From Litchfieldia salsa (GTDB taxonomy: Bacteria; Bacillota; Bacilli; Bacillales; Bacillaceae_L): DNA of 64,000 bases. Shown here one piece after another: positions 34,916-45,968 of the stretch (position 1 is the stretch's first letter; every line of letters starts with the position of its first letter). Made by a program: the position numbers and the translations under genes. The notes beneath the pieces were generated by a model, which saw only the letters and a program-made list of their open reading frames with translations, searched no databases and was not told the origin of the DNA. The stretch spans positions 73,237 through 137,236 of the forward strand of contig NZ_FNJU01000008.1 of NCBI RefSeq assembly GCF_900104555.1, written 5' to 3'.

Positions 34916-36466
34916 TTACTCCTCCCTTTTCATACGCTTCTTATCAACCGTCTCCATATATGTAGGTCTTTTACTAAAAAATGTTAGTGGAGCTCGAATA
35001 ACAAGATCCTTCCAATCCTTGTAGAAACTAGGTGCAAATGGAACTGTATAAGGTACTCCGACCGATTTCAAGTTAGCCAGATGAATATTGACCATAATGT
35101 AAACCAAAATGATTCCATAAAATCCAAATATCCCTGCTACTATTAAAAATACAAAGCGTAACATCCTAATAGAAATGGCGAAAGAATAAGAGGGGATTAC
35201 AAATGTCGCAATCGCTGTTACAGCTACAACAATAACCATAATTGGACTCACTATTCCTGCAGAAACAGCAGCCTCACCAATAACTAAGCCACCTACAATT
35301 CCGACCGTTTGACCAATTGGCTTTGGAAGTCTTACCCCCGCTTCCCTTAAGATTTCCATCGTTAGTTCCATAAATAACGCTTCAATTAAAGATGGAAACG
35401 GAACACCTTCACGAGTAGAAGAAATAGAAAAAGCAAGTTTCGATGGAATCATTCCTGGGTGAAATGATACTAACGCTACATATAATGATGGTAAAAATAA
35501 GGCCACAAACGCACAGAAATATCTTAGTATTCTGATTAATGACCCTATATACCACCGTTCATAATAATCCTCTGGAGATTGCAAATTTTCGCCAAAAGTT
35601 AATGGGGCAAGAAGAACAAAAGGAGTTCCATCCAGAAAAATGGCTACCTTCCCCTCCATTAACCCAGCAGATACCTTATCTGGCCTCTCTGTATTAAGTA
35701 ACTGTGGAAAAGGGGACATAAAATCATCTTCAAGCCACTGCTCAACATACCCTGATTCTGGCACATCATCCATATCAATTGTTTTCACCCGTCTCTTTAT
35801 TTCTTCTACAATCTGAGGGTGTGCGATACCGTCAATGTATGAAACAATGAGATCTTTCTTAGAACGTCTACCAACCTTAAATAACTCAAAACGCAAGTTA
35901 GGGTCTCTTACTCTTCTTCTTATATGAACTGTATTCGTTCGAATATTTTCAGTAAATCCATCTCTCGGTCCTCTAACTACCGCTTCTGTGATGGGTTCTT
36001 CAACCCCACGACTTGCCCATCCTTTTGAGCCAATGATTAATAGTTCTTCTAAACCATCAATCATTAAGGCCGTATCCCCAGATAAGATCGCTAACGTAAG
36101 GTCATCTAATGTAGTGACTGTTACTACTTCTGATATTGATAATGTTTCATTCTGTAATTTTTCTAACAAAGATTTCTTATCAACTTCTTCTTCATTGATG
36201 TGATCCTTTTGTGATTGGATATTTTTAATAATGAAATTATTAACTAGGTCTTTATCAATCAATCCATCAAAAAACAGGAGTGCCATTTGATATCCCCCAA
36301 CACTTAACCGTCTAATCACTAAGTCATTAGGAGCATCTAGCATTTTTGTTATATTCTTTATATTCGTATCGAGATCCAAAACTAAGTTCGGTGTAAAATT
36401 CTCAGTTTTTTCCACTGTGGTCTGCTTTCGTTCTGTATAATATCTTCTTCTAAAAAAACCAAACAA
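34916..36466 (-). CDS. Spore germination receptor subunit A, GerA family
   Basis: About 516 residues. The soluble N-terminal domain (about 1-280) includes VRRLSVGG-type sequence, VVRGPRDGFTENIRTN and RRRVRDP. The C-terminal membrane part (about 290-480) has the conserved ISSTREGVPFPSLIEALFMELTMEILREAG. The longest frame begins with a TTG that overlaps the GAGGTG site; the next TTG at 36466 has seven-base spacing and gives MFGFFRRRYY. It is the first gene of the ger operon. No convincing sigma-G promoter was found by eye. Confidence 0.93.
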   Translation of the reverse strand: MFGFFRRRYYTERKQTTVEKTENFTPNLVLDLDTNIKNITKMLDAPNDLVIRRLSVGGYQMALLFFDGLIDKDLVNNFIIKNIQSQKDHINEEEVDKKSLLEKLQNETLSISEVVTVTTLDDLTLAILSGDTALMIDGLEELLIIGSKGWASRGVEEPITEAVVRGPRDGFTENIRTNTVHIRRRVRDPNLRFELFKVGRRSKKDLIVSYIDGIAHPQIVEEIKRRVKTIDMDDVPESGYVEQWLEDDFMSPFPQLLNTERPDKVSAGLMEGKVAIFLDGTPFVLLAPLTFGENLQSPEDYYERWYIGSLIRILRYFCAFVALFLPSLYVALVSFHPGMIPSKLAFSISSTREGVPFPSLIEALFMELTMEILREAGVRLPKPIGQTVGIVGGLVIGEAAVSAGIVSPIMVIVVAVTAIATFVIPSYSFAISIRMLRFVFLIVAGIFGFYGIILVYIMVNIHLANLKSVGVPYTVPFAPSFYKDWKDLVIRAPLTFFSKRPTYMETVDKKRMKREE

Positions 36467-36574
36467 TTTAAAACACCTCAAAGCTTTTATACTTGTTACT
36501 TCATTTATTTACCAACAGATGAAGTGTTATACATCTCTTGCTCGTTTGAAGAGTGATTGATTTAATCAATATAG

Positions 36575-36603
36575 TTGACTATTTTCATATCAGAGTGTAA
36601 AAA
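36575..36603 (+). promoter_or_regulatory. Promoter of the thioesterase gene
   Basis: TTGACT and TAAAAA are separated by 17 bp, 34 bp before the start codon. Confidence 0.4.
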
Positions 36604-36636
36604 TGAGGAATCAAACCATTGGAATAGAGGGCGATT

Positions 36637-37149
36637 ATGGAAGCGAAATATATTAATGAATCCAGAGTGGTAAGAACAAGTAGGATCTTTCCAAATGATG
36701 TTAATAACCATAACACATTATTTGGGGGGAAATTGATGAGTGACATGGATATGATTGCATCTATCTCTGCCTCTAGACACTCGCGTAAAGAATGTGTAAC
36801 AGCATCCACTGACTCGGTCGACTTCTTGAACCCGATTACCCCAAATGACTCGGTATGCTTTGAATCTTTTGTTACATGGACTGGCACAAGCTCGATGGAA
36901 ATATTTGTGAAGGTCATCGCAGAAAATTTGATCAGTGGTGAACGAAAAATTGCTGCCACAGCCTTCGTCACATTTGTCGCATTAGACGAAAACGGAAAAC
37001 CAGCAAAAGTGCCTGGAGTCATTCCTCAAACAGAAGAGGAAAAGAAATTGCATGATACAGGAAAAGAGAGAGCTGCTAAACGGAAAGAGCATAGAAAAAA
37101 GAGTAAAGAACTAGCAAACTATTTTACAACAAAGAAACCATGGGAATAA
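36637..37149 (+). CDS. Acyl-CoA thioesterase, hotdog fold (YkhA-like)
   Basis: A 170-residue single hotdog domain of the BACH/YciA group. Motifs: FPNDVNNHNTLFGGKLMSDMD (the N-H-x-x-x-F-G-G region with the catalytic Asp), VTASTDSVDFLNPI and FVTFVALDENGKPAKVPGV. It hydrolyses acyl-CoA to free acid and CoA. The C-terminal 40 residues are a charged, Lys/Glu-rich helix (HDTGKERAAKRKEHRKKSKE). Ribosome binding site AGAGGG. A single gene with its own promoter and terminator. Confidence 0.9.
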   Translation: MEAKYINESRVVRTSRIFPNDVNNHNTLFGGKLMSDMDMIASISASRHSRKECVTASTDSVDFLNPITPNDSVCFESFVTWTGTSSMEIFVKVIAENLISGERKIAATAFVTFVALDENGKPAKVPGVIPQTEEEKKLHDTGKERAAKRKEHRKKSKELANYFTTKKPWE

Positions 37150-37216
37150 GCAAAGCACAAGGTATATAGCTAGAAACCAAAACTGAGTTCAAACTATATA
37201 ATTTTTTAAAAATTAT

Positions 37217-37253
37217 AAAAGTCGACTTATGCCTTTTGCATATGTCGACTTTT
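37217..37253. terminator. Bidirectional terminator between thioesterase and truA
   Basis: AAAAGTCGAC and GTCGACTTTT pair, with an inner ATGC/GCAT helix, between converging genes. Confidence 0.85.
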
Positions 37254-37282
37254 TATTTCTTTACTATTTTGATATGTCCTAC

Positions 37283-38020
37283 TCAGAAAGTAACCTTCTC
37301 TAAGTACAATCCTTCTGCATCTGCCATTCTACCTGTTTGAATTCGTTCCTTTGCTTCTAATATACTCGGGATTCGATCAGCGTTAATTTCACCCAATCCA
37401 ACCTCGATCAGTGTTCCAACAATCTTTCTTACCATATTATACAGAAACCCATCTCCACGAACCCTGATATTAATAAAGCTTCCATCTTGTTCTATTTCAA
37501 TAGAATAGATTTCTCTCACCATCGACTTCTTCTTAGATTTCGCATTAGAATAGGAAGTGAAATCATGCTTGCCAATAAAATATTCACTTGCATTTTTCAT
37601 TTGTAATACGTTTAACTTTTTATCTATATGCATGCTGTATTTTCGCATGAAAGGATTTGTATAGCTTTCGTTCCAAATCTTATACAAGTACGTTTTGTCT
37701 TTGGCATTATAACGAGCATGAAATCGATCACTCTCTAAAGTAACGTCCACCACGCTGATATCATTAGGTAAATAGCGATTCAAATAATTTAACACTTCAG
37801 ATTCAGATAGATTCTTGCTTGTTTTGAAATTGGCGATTTGATCAAAAGCATGTACACCTGCATCTGTTCGACTACACCCAATGATTTCTATCTTTTCCCC
37901 TGTTAATTCTGTTAATACATTCTCAATCTTCCCTTGAATAGATTGATCACCACCACCAAGCCTTTGCCAGCCTTTATACCTTCCACCATCATATTGAATG
38001 TTCAATTTAAAATTATTCAT
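37283..38020 (-). CDS. truA: tRNA pseudouridine synthase A
   Basis: A 245-residue enzyme that makes pseudouridine at positions 38-40 of the tRNA anticodon arm. The catalytic Asp lies in GCSRTDAGVHAFDQ (about residue 52). FHARYNAKDKTYLYKIWN and GDGFLYNMVRKIVGTLIEVG are conserved. Ribosome binding site AAGGAG. In Bacillus the main truA lies in the ribosomal protein region; this isolated gene could be a second paralogue, which I cannot check here. Confidence 0.94.
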   Translation of the reverse strand: MNNFKLNIQYDGGRYKGWQRLGGGDQSIQGKIENVLTELTGEKIEIIGCSRTDAGVHAFDQIANFKTSKNLSESEVLNYLNRYLPNDISVVDVTLESDRFHARYNAKDKTYLYKIWNESYTNPFMRKYSMHIDKKLNVLQMKNASEYFIGKHDFTSYSNAKSKKKSMVREIYSIEIEQDGSFINIRVRGDGFLYNMVRKIVGTLIEVGLGEINADRIPSILEAKERIQTGRMADAEGLYLEKVTF

Positions 38021-38134
38021 TAGATTCTCCTTATGTATAGATCCTTTTCGATTTCAATCTATTATCTCATTATTGGTCAATTTATACGAATTAACACGTA
38101 AAAGCTCCAATAGATCTTTGAAGTTCGAAACTTG

Positions 38135-39562
38135 CTATTTACTAAACTCATATTGAGGTAATAACATTCGAAAAGTAGTTCCTTCCCTACTACTAGAAAG
38201 CACAAATATTTCGCCACGATGTTCAAAAATAATTTTTCTAACAAATGGGAGACCTATACCCATTCCTATCTCTTTCGAGGAAATAAAAGGATCGAAGATA
38301 CTCTCCCATTGGGCCACTGGTATTCCATGTCCACTATCAGATATATCAATGATAATTTTCTCTCCAACTATATCTGTACTAATATCTATTTTCCTACTCT
38401 CATTTTCATCAGTAATTGCTTCACAACTGTTTTTTATTAAATTAATAAAAACCTGTTTCAGGTATGTAGAATTCGCATAAACAATCAGGGGTTTATACTT
38501 TTTTTCAAAATTGATCCCTACTCTTCTTTCATTTATAATTTCATTAACTATTGTCATTGACTCTGAAATAATTTCATTCAAATCAACATTCTTGAAGTTG
38601 ATTGATTTTTTATTTAAGTAGTCGGTGTAGTTAAACGTAAGATCTTCTAACTGCTTTGTTGCAAGTTGGATCATTTTAACCATATGCTCGCTATCTTTTG
38701 GTAAAGGTGTAGATTCAGGTAGCATTTGTGAATATGCCTTGATAATTTGGAGGTTATTTTTAACCTCGTGAACTAAACTTGCTGAAACGTCACCTAAAAA
38801 ATCGAGCTTTTTTTGCCTTTCACTTAGCAAATTATAATTAATCGTCATTAAGTTATTTAACTTTACAAATGAAAAAATGATGATCGACGTGAAAATAATT
38901 ACACCAATACTACTTAAAACTGCCCCTGTTCCTGGTATAAAATTTAAAAAACCAGTAATTAAGAGTAACAGAGCACAAAATGAGAATGTTCTTAAAAAGG
39001 ATATTAAAGTATTGTGTTGAATCCCTTTTGAAACAACCACTACAGTAATTAATAGAAATAGCATGCTGCCTGTATGAAGTATATATAGAAAATGAAGTTC
39101 TCCATAAATAGGAAAGTACAGCTGAGTATCTGTATTCATAATTCTAACTGGTGTCAGACCTTCAATACCCCATTTAGTCCAATTAATAAAATAAACAATT
39201 AATCCCCATATAGAAAGTAGCCAGATTATTTTCGGGTTAAATAATAACAATAATAAATGATGTAAGAATGAATTTTTAATATTTGGTGAATGTTTCTTTA
39301 GAATGATATAAACGATATAGAAGGTCAATGGGACCACCAAAGTGGATCCTATCCTAAAAAAACGAAATATAAAAAGAATCAGATCCTTTGATAGAATATC
39401 CTTGAGATATAGTACACCAATATCAATTTGCCAAAGAGTAATTGATATCATAAAAAGTAATAGAGCAATCCCTAATTCTGACCCTTTGTACATTTTGATT
39501 ACATTTAAGGCTAAAACCAAAGGGAGTAAACCTATTGAAAATATGAATAATGCAATAATCAT
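38135..39562 (-). CDS. Orphan multi-pass membrane sensor histidine kinase
   Basis: A 475-residue kinase with six to seven membrane helices in residues 1-235 and no large extracellular domain. The phospho-accepting His is in SLVHEVKNNLQIIKAYSQML (about 265). N-box NLIKNSCEAI, G1 DISDSGHGIP, G2 GMGIGLPFVRKI. No response regulator gene lies nearby. A membrane kinase of this layout without a partner resembles KinB-type sporulation kinases feeding the phosphorelay, but that is an inference. Ribosome binding site AGGGGAG. Confidence 0.88.
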   Translation of the reverse strand: MIIALFIFSIGLLPLVLALNVIKMYKGSELGIALLLFMISITLWQIDIGVLYLKDILSKDLILFIFRFFRIGSTLVVPLTFYIVYIILKKHSPNIKNSFLHHLLLLLFNPKIIWLLSIWGLIVYFINWTKWGIEGLTPVRIMNTDTQLYFPIYGELHFLYILHTGSMLFLLITVVVVSKGIQHNTLISFLRTFSFCALLLLITGFLNFIPGTGAVLSSIGVIIFTSIIIFSFVKLNNLMTINYNLLSERQKKLDFLGDVSASLVHEVKNNLQIIKAYSQMLPESTPLPKDSEHMVKMIQLATKQLEDLTFNYTDYLNKKSINFKNVDLNEIISESMTIVNEIINERRVGINFEKKYKPLIVYANSTYLKQVFINLIKNSCEAITDENESRKIDISTDIVGEKIIIDISDSGHGIPVAQWESIFDPFISSKEIGMGIGLPFVRKIIFEHRGEIFVLSSSREGTTFRMLLPQYEFSK

Positions 39563-39881
39563 TACGTTTCTCCCCTATTCATACCGGTTTATATATGGCA
39601 TATTAGTTTTTCCGCCCATTGCATTTACAAGATTTATACTCATCTGCTTACCAGCCTCTTCTTCGTAGTACAAAGCTACTATTAATGCTTTTATTATATA
39701 TGGTAATTAGAGCGAAATACATGTATTACTAGTAAATTTTGTATAAAAATCCTATTTTTGCATACGTAGGACCTAATTGTTAAAAAAATCTGTATTCGTA
39801 TCGATAGTTTATTTTAAACACGCAGGCTGAATACACCATTTTTATGCTGTCTAAAACAACAAACTTTTGAGCAAAAAGCCA
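39563..39881. other. Intergenic stretch upstream of the kinase gene
   Basis: About 320 bp of AT-rich sequence between two minus-strand genes. It should hold the kinase promoter, but I see no box pair with good spacing, no repeat and no ORF with a binding site. Confidence 0.4.
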
Positions 39882-39911
39882 TAAAAAAAGACAACATCTA
39901 ATTATGTTGCC
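39882..39911 (-). terminator. Terminator of the dehydrogenase gene
   Basis: GGCAACAT and ATGTTGTC (one G-U pair) followed by seven T on the minus strand, 16 bp after the stop. Confidence 0.85.
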
Positions 39912-39926
39912 TTAAATTAAAGTCTT

Positions 39927-40886
39927 TTAGAGGGGAATCTTCGGTATCACCACATAATCCAGTTCTTCACCATTGAGAAACTTTTTAATATTAGATATAG
40001 ACACGTTCCCAATCCGACTAATAGATTCATAGGTCGCCCCCCCAATATGAGGTGTAGCAATTATTTTATCCATTTTAGGTAATTCATTGATTGGTGGCTC
40101 TATTTCAAACACATCTAGGGCCGCACCCTTAATTTGGCCATTATTTAAAGCGCTTATCAGATCTAATTCTTTGATGAGAGGACCTCGTGATACATTAATG
40201 ATGAAAGCCGTTGATTTCATTAAACTCAAAGCGTCTTTATCAATCAAATATCTATTTTTCTCATTTAGCGATGTAGCAATAATAATATAATCAGCAATTT
40301 CAAATAGCTTTTCTTTGTCCACAAAGCTGACATTCAATTTCTCTGCTTCCTCACTATTTTGATAATTTGTATAAACCAATGTTTCCATATCAAATCCTAT
40401 AGCGCGTTTAGCAATTGCTTTTGCTATCGATCCAAACCCAATGATTCCTAGTTTCTTTTGATATATTTCATTTCCCATTGATAAATCCCAATACCCGGAT
40501 TTTAGCTCCTGATCTTTCTTGGGAATATTTCTGGCAGCTGATAGCATCAATCCAAAAGCATGGTCTGCAGCAGATTGCGCATTCATTCCAGGTGCGTTAG
40601 TGACAGGGATTCCTTTCCTATTTGCATAATCAACATCAATATTGTCATAACCAGCACCATATTTAAGAATATATTTTAACCTTGGAGCTGCATCAATCAC
40701 TTCTTTATCGATTTTAACAACTGCAACAATGATAATATCTACATCCTTCACTTCATTCTTTAGTTGTTCTTTATCAATACCATGATCCGTATATAATATC
40801 CTTACATGACCAATTTGTTTTGCATCATCTATGAGTTTTGGGTTTGCCTCATAAAATGTATCTCTTAACATTAATAAAATCTTCAT
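39927..40886 (-). CDS. D-isomer-specific 2-hydroxyacid dehydrogenase (SerA-like)
   Basis: A 319-residue NAD-dependent dehydrogenase. NAD-binding motif LGIIGFGSIAKAIAKRAIGF (about 140-160). Catalytic Arg in INVSRGPLI, Glu in DVFEIEPP, His in ATPHIGGATYES. It lacks the ACT domain of longer phosphoglycerate dehydrogenases, so it could act on phosphoglycerate, glyoxylate/hydroxypyruvate or another 2-oxo acid. The longer frame starts with a TTG that overlaps the binding site; GGAGG precedes the ATG at 40886. It is a single gene with its own terminator. Confidence 0.87.
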   Translation of the reverse strand: MKILLMLRDTFYEANPKLIDDAKQIGHVRILYTDHGIDKEQLKNEVKDVDIIIVAVVKIDKEVIDAAPRLKYILKYGAGYDNIDVDYANRKGIPVTNAPGMNAQSAADHAFGLMLSAARNIPKKDQELKSGYWDLSMGNEIYQKKLGIIGFGSIAKAIAKRAIGFDMETLVYTNYQNSEEAEKLNVSFVDKEKLFEIADYIIIATSLNEKNRYLIDKDALSLMKSTAFIINVSRGPLIKELDLISALNNGQIKGAALDVFEIEPPINELPKMDKIIATPHIGGATYESISRIGNVSISNIKKFLNGEELDYVVIPKIPL

Positions 40887-41065
40887 ACTTACCTCCAATT
40901 TCAAGAAGAACTTAACCTTTAACTTTATAAGTCCCCATACATTTAATACATAGTTCTTACATTTTATGTAACATAATATAACACTGACATGGATTTGTAA
41001 ATGGATAACATGCTACTTTCAAAGGTATTCAGTCAATCCTAAATCTGGTCCCAATTTTATTGACT

Positions 41066-41096
41066 AAAAAAACCTTACCTCAATTCTGAAGTAAGG
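41066..41096 (-). terminator. Terminator of the didomain isoprenoid synthase gene
   Basis: CCTTAC and GTAAGG with inner TCA/TGA pairing, followed by seven T on the minus strand, about 40 bp after the stop. Confidence 0.85.
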
Positions 41097-41112
41097 CATA
41101 GCATCATTTGAT

Positions 41113-41133
41113 ACAGGAGAACCGCCCCCCCTG
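41113..41133 (-). repeat. Degenerate GGGACGGTTCTC-type repeat, copy 4
   Basis: ACAGGAGAACCGCCCCCCCTG keeps GAGAACCG but has CCCCCC in place of TCCC. It lies just past the stop codon of the isoprenoid synthase gene, like copies 1 and 8. Confidence 0.5.
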
Positions 41134-41134
41134 T

Positions 41135-43504
41135 TTAATAATCCCGATTTACAATATAATTCATCAAGTGTTTAAGGAAAACCGTGTTGCGTGGCACTTT
41201 TTGTAAGGTTTCGATAGCATTACAGTAATGTTCCCACATTTCTTTTCTGGAGCTTTCCTGACCTAGAATGGATACGAATGTCGAATTATTATTCTCAGCA
41301 TCTTTTCCCACTGACTTTCCAAGTAATTCTTTATTTCCTTCAACATCCAGAAGATCATCCTTAATCTGAAACGCAATCCCTGCATGATAGGCGAACTTTT
41401 TCAGTGCATCGATTTCAAATTCCTCTGCTTTAGCCAGAATGGCAGGCATGACGAGAGAGGCTTCAAATCCAATTCCAGTTTTATAAAAGCACATTAAATT
41501 TAGTTGTTCTATGGTTAAGGGTTTTCCTTTTGAATTCAGGTCCATCGCCTGCCCATTGCACATTTCCTCAGTCTTCTGGGCAGAATATTGAATCAGTTTA
41601 AGAACAGTCTTTGCATCAAACTGATCAAGGGATGCTTGTTCTTCAATCGCCTTTTGAGTTAGAAAAAGGCCTGTTAATTCAGCAGTCGCAATGTTATAAA
41701 CCTGATGGAGGGTCGGACATCCCCTCCGAATTGATGCATTATCCTGAGACGGTAAGTCATCAAAGATAAGTGATGCTGTGTGCATATATTCTAATGATTT
41801 CAAAAGTGGCATGATTGCCGACTGATTAAGTTCATATGCGTTCACCCCCATAGCCCAAGCGACTACGGGTCTCAGTCGCTTTGCATCACCCTTGAGACTG
41901 AGATTAGCAGCCTCATTAACGACACTTTTCAATAAGGGATCAGGATCTTTTATTTGAATCATCAAAACATTATTTAGTTCACTTCGTACGGTTTTAATTG
42001 TATGTGAAAAATCCTCCCGCTCCTGACGATCTTTTCTGAGATTACTAATCATATGATCACGAAGCAGTTTATCGAAGAAATCCACATCATCTGCTTTTTG
42101 AACCATTTTCTGTATAAGACTATTGAACTCAGGCATTTGAGAAGTAAATAATGCCATTACTTCCTTATATTTTTTTGTTCCTAGTCTCTCTTTTGAACGC
42201 TTTAGACCATTTATTGCCCGATCCAATATTACTTCACAAGTCTTTTCATCAGATTGATACACATTATGAATCAAATTTGCAATGACCGCCCAATACAATT
42301 CAAAGGGATTTATTAAATCTGAACGCTTGTCATGATACTTCATATAATAAGTATAAGGTGTAACTGCACCAACGTTCATATCATCAAACATATCAGCAAA
42401 ATCATCTGCAAGCTGGTTATAAATCCCATATAAAAATGTCCTGTTATCAAAACTCTCATTCTCAGAAACACTTAATACCGAACGGGCAATTAATCGGGAA
42501 GAAGAAGATTTTAAGATAATCGGGACATAGATTTCTTCATTACTGTAAGTTGAATTAGATAAATCTTTTACTCGGTCCACTTCTTGTGAATGAAAGAATA
42601 CATAGGACTCCTCAAAAAACGACTTTGATGTCTCCGCCTTCTGATGAGATTTAATATACTCAAAAGCTTCTTGGAGCTCAGCGTGAATATATTCTATTAA
42701 ATCTATGTTTTTACCCTCCCATTTCCCAATTGGCGGTACTGACTTAGTGATAAGTGTGCTACGAATTAGATCAGAATATTGTTTTTTCTCTTCCCTGCTC
42801 AAAACAGTAGAATCTAGTAAATCATCAATGAACGGATAGGTTAAACCATATGAATATCCTAATCTAATTGCTTCATCTAGTTTCTGCCTGCGTTCCTCGG
42901 GAGATACATCCTCATCCATCTCTTCAACCACATGCATGAGCACACCAACGATAATCTTAATCAGTTTTCTCTGGGCTTGTTCAGCATCCATTTCCTCAGG
43001 AATAGATGAGGATACAATCTTCAGCTTTTCGGAAACCCAAATTACTGCCGATTCAACTCTCTCCTTTTGGGCCATCCTATACAAGCCTGCCATATTAAAT
43101 CCCTGTTCAGTAGCATCCGAATGATTCAGGTGATCTTTTAAACTTTCAACTACACTTTTAATCTTTTTCTGCGTATCAGGTGCATTCAGCTTTTTTCCTA
43201 GATCACGCAAAAAAATATAGGAGATACTTCGATCTAGGTAATTATCTAGTTTACCAGTGTATTTAAGCCATTGAATATAACTGTAATACCCCTTTGAATT
43301 AGATTTCTCCTTGCCTCGCGTAAAAAGAGAAAAGACTGATCTATGATGAATATGGTTGTGTTTCCACACTTGGATATCTTTCGTGAGGGTAGAGACAAAG
43401 TTCTTTTGCCTTACCTCCACATTGAGCAACCTAAAATAATCAGTAGCCCTCTGCTCTGCTAATCGATAAGATGTATTGGCATTTCTCAATAACTCTTCAT
43501 TCAT
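41135..43504 (-). CDS. Large didomain isoprenoid synthase (polyprenyl synthetase domain at C-terminus)
   Basis: About 789 residues, more than twice a normal prenyl synthase. The C-terminal part (about 500-789) is a standard trans-isoprenyl diphosphate synthase: AKRLRP, first Asp motif DDLPSQD (about 582-588) followed by IRRGCPTLH, KTG, and second motif GIAFQIKDDLLD (about 716). The residue five before the first DD is Ala, which usually allows products longer than C15. The N-terminal part (about 1-490) carries TYPFIDDLLDS (about 227) and GIYNQLADDFADMFDD (about 367). The second aligns with GIAFQIKDDLLD, and the motif gap (about 140) equals that of the C-terminal domain (134). I infer a second class I isoprenoid fold. 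AGAGGT precedes the chosen ATG by ten bases. Confidence 0.75.
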   Translation of the reverse strand: MNEELLRNANTSYRLAEQRATDYFRLLNVEVRQKNFVSTLTKDIQVWKHNHIHHRSVFSLFTRGKEKSNSKGYYSYIQWLKYTGKLDNYLDRSISYIFLRDLGKKLNAPDTQKKIKSVVESLKDHLNHSDATEQGFNMAGLYRMAQKERVESAVIWVSEKLKIVSSSIPEEMDAEQAQRKLIKIIVGVLMHVVEEMDEDVSPEERRQKLDEAIRLGYSYGLTYPFIDDLLDSTVLSREEKKQYSDLIRSTLITKSVPPIGKWEGKNIDLIEYIHAELQEAFEYIKSHQKAETSKSFFEESYVFFHSQEVDRVKDLSNSTYSNEEIYVPIILKSSSSRLIARSVLSVSENESFDNRTFLYGIYNQLADDFADMFDDMNVGAVTPYTYYMKYHDKRSDLINPFELYWAVIANLIHNVYQSDEKTCEVILDRAINGLKRSKERLGTKKYKEVMALFTSQMPEFNSLIQKMVQKADDVDFFDKLLRDHMISNLRKDRQEREDFSHTIKTVRSELNNVLMIQIKDPDPLLKSVVNEAANLSLKGDAKRLRPVVAWAMGVNAYELNQSAIMPLLKSLEYMHTASLIFDDLPSQDNASIRRGCPTLHQVYNIATAELTGLFLTQKAIEEQASLDQFDAKTVLKLIQYSAQKTEEMCNGQAMDLNSKGKPLTIEQLNLMCFYKTGIGFEASLVMPAILAKAEEFEIDALKKFAYHAGIAFQIKDDLLDVEGNKELLGKSVGKDAENNNSTFVSILGQESSRKEMWEHYCNAIETLQKVPRNTVFLKHLMNYIVNRDY

Positions 43505-43726
43505 ACTTTTCATTACCTCTACTTATTTTTCTCTTACATACAATATATTTCATAAAGACATAATTAATCCAAACATTTTCTTAATTTATTTTTAAGACTA
43601 CCAATTTACCCTTAAATATACCTTAAGATAACATCCTTATAACCAATTTCAAGATATTTAACGTTTATAATTAATATTAACCGCTAAAAAAAGCTAGTCT
43701 TATTTTACCATTTTCCTAAATTTACC

Positions 43727-43754
43727 TTTACTTTCTTATAGTCTCATATATACT
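43727..43754 (+). promoter_or_regulatory. Promoter of thiC
   Basis: TTTACT and TATACT separated by 16 bp, 23 bp upstream of the riboswitch. Confidence 0.45.
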
Positions 43755-43776
43755 AATATCAAACTGAATAGTAATA

Positions 43777-43871
43777 ACTAGGGGAGTCCAAAAAGTTGGG
43801 CTGAGAAAGAAACACGTTGAAGTTTCTTGACTCTTGGGACCTGATCTGGCTCATACCAGCGTGGGGAAGTT
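43777..43871 (+). ncRNA. TPP (THI-box) riboswitch
   Basis: Conserved parts in order: GGGGAGTCC, GGGCTGAGA, a variable stem (AAGAAAC/GTTTCTT), GGGACCTGATCTGGCTCATACCAGCGTGGGGA in outline. These are the pyrimidine-sensor (CTGAGA) and diphosphate-sensor (ACCTGATCTGG) helices. It lies about 150 bp before thiC and is followed by a terminator, so thiamine diphosphate should stop transcription. The rest of the gap 43505-44020 shows no gene. Confidence 0.97.
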
Positions 43872-43912
43872 AGAATAATTATAGAAGCTTTACTACTTCT
43901 GTATACATAATA

Positions 43913-43947
43913 GCCGGGTCCATTTTTTTATGGACACCGGCTTTTTT
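43913..43947 (+). terminator. Riboswitch-controlled terminator before thiC
   Basis: GCCGG-GTCCAT pairs with ATGGAC-ACCGGC across a T-rich loop and ends in six T. Confidence 0.9.
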
Positions 43948-44005
43948 ATTTACATCATCTTTTCCATCAACTGTATGCTCTATTTCTGTCCTTTATTTCA
44001 ATTAA

Positions 44006-45811
<1,806 letters not shown>

Positions 45812-45856
45812 GAAACAAGGGCTTCTCATGTTTCCGTAATAAAGACTAAACTCAAA

Positions 45857-45905
45857 AGGGAAGAGATACTACAAGTAATAGCCCTGGTAGCCTCTTCCCC
45901 CTTTA
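45857..45905 (+). terminator. Terminator of thiC
   Basis: GGGAAGAG and CTCTTCCC, with inner TAC/GTA pairing, followed by CCTTTATT, 45 bp after the stop. Confidence 0.65.
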
Positions 45906-45968
45906 TTAACCTAAAGGAGTCCTCAAACTTTTTTGACGATTGAGGCATGAGAAATAGCCAATCACCAA

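Noticed and set aside
36467..36640. Sigma-G promoter of the germination operon
   Set aside because: TGTATA at the expected -35 distance is present, but no CATAnTA-like -10 at 17-18 bp was found.
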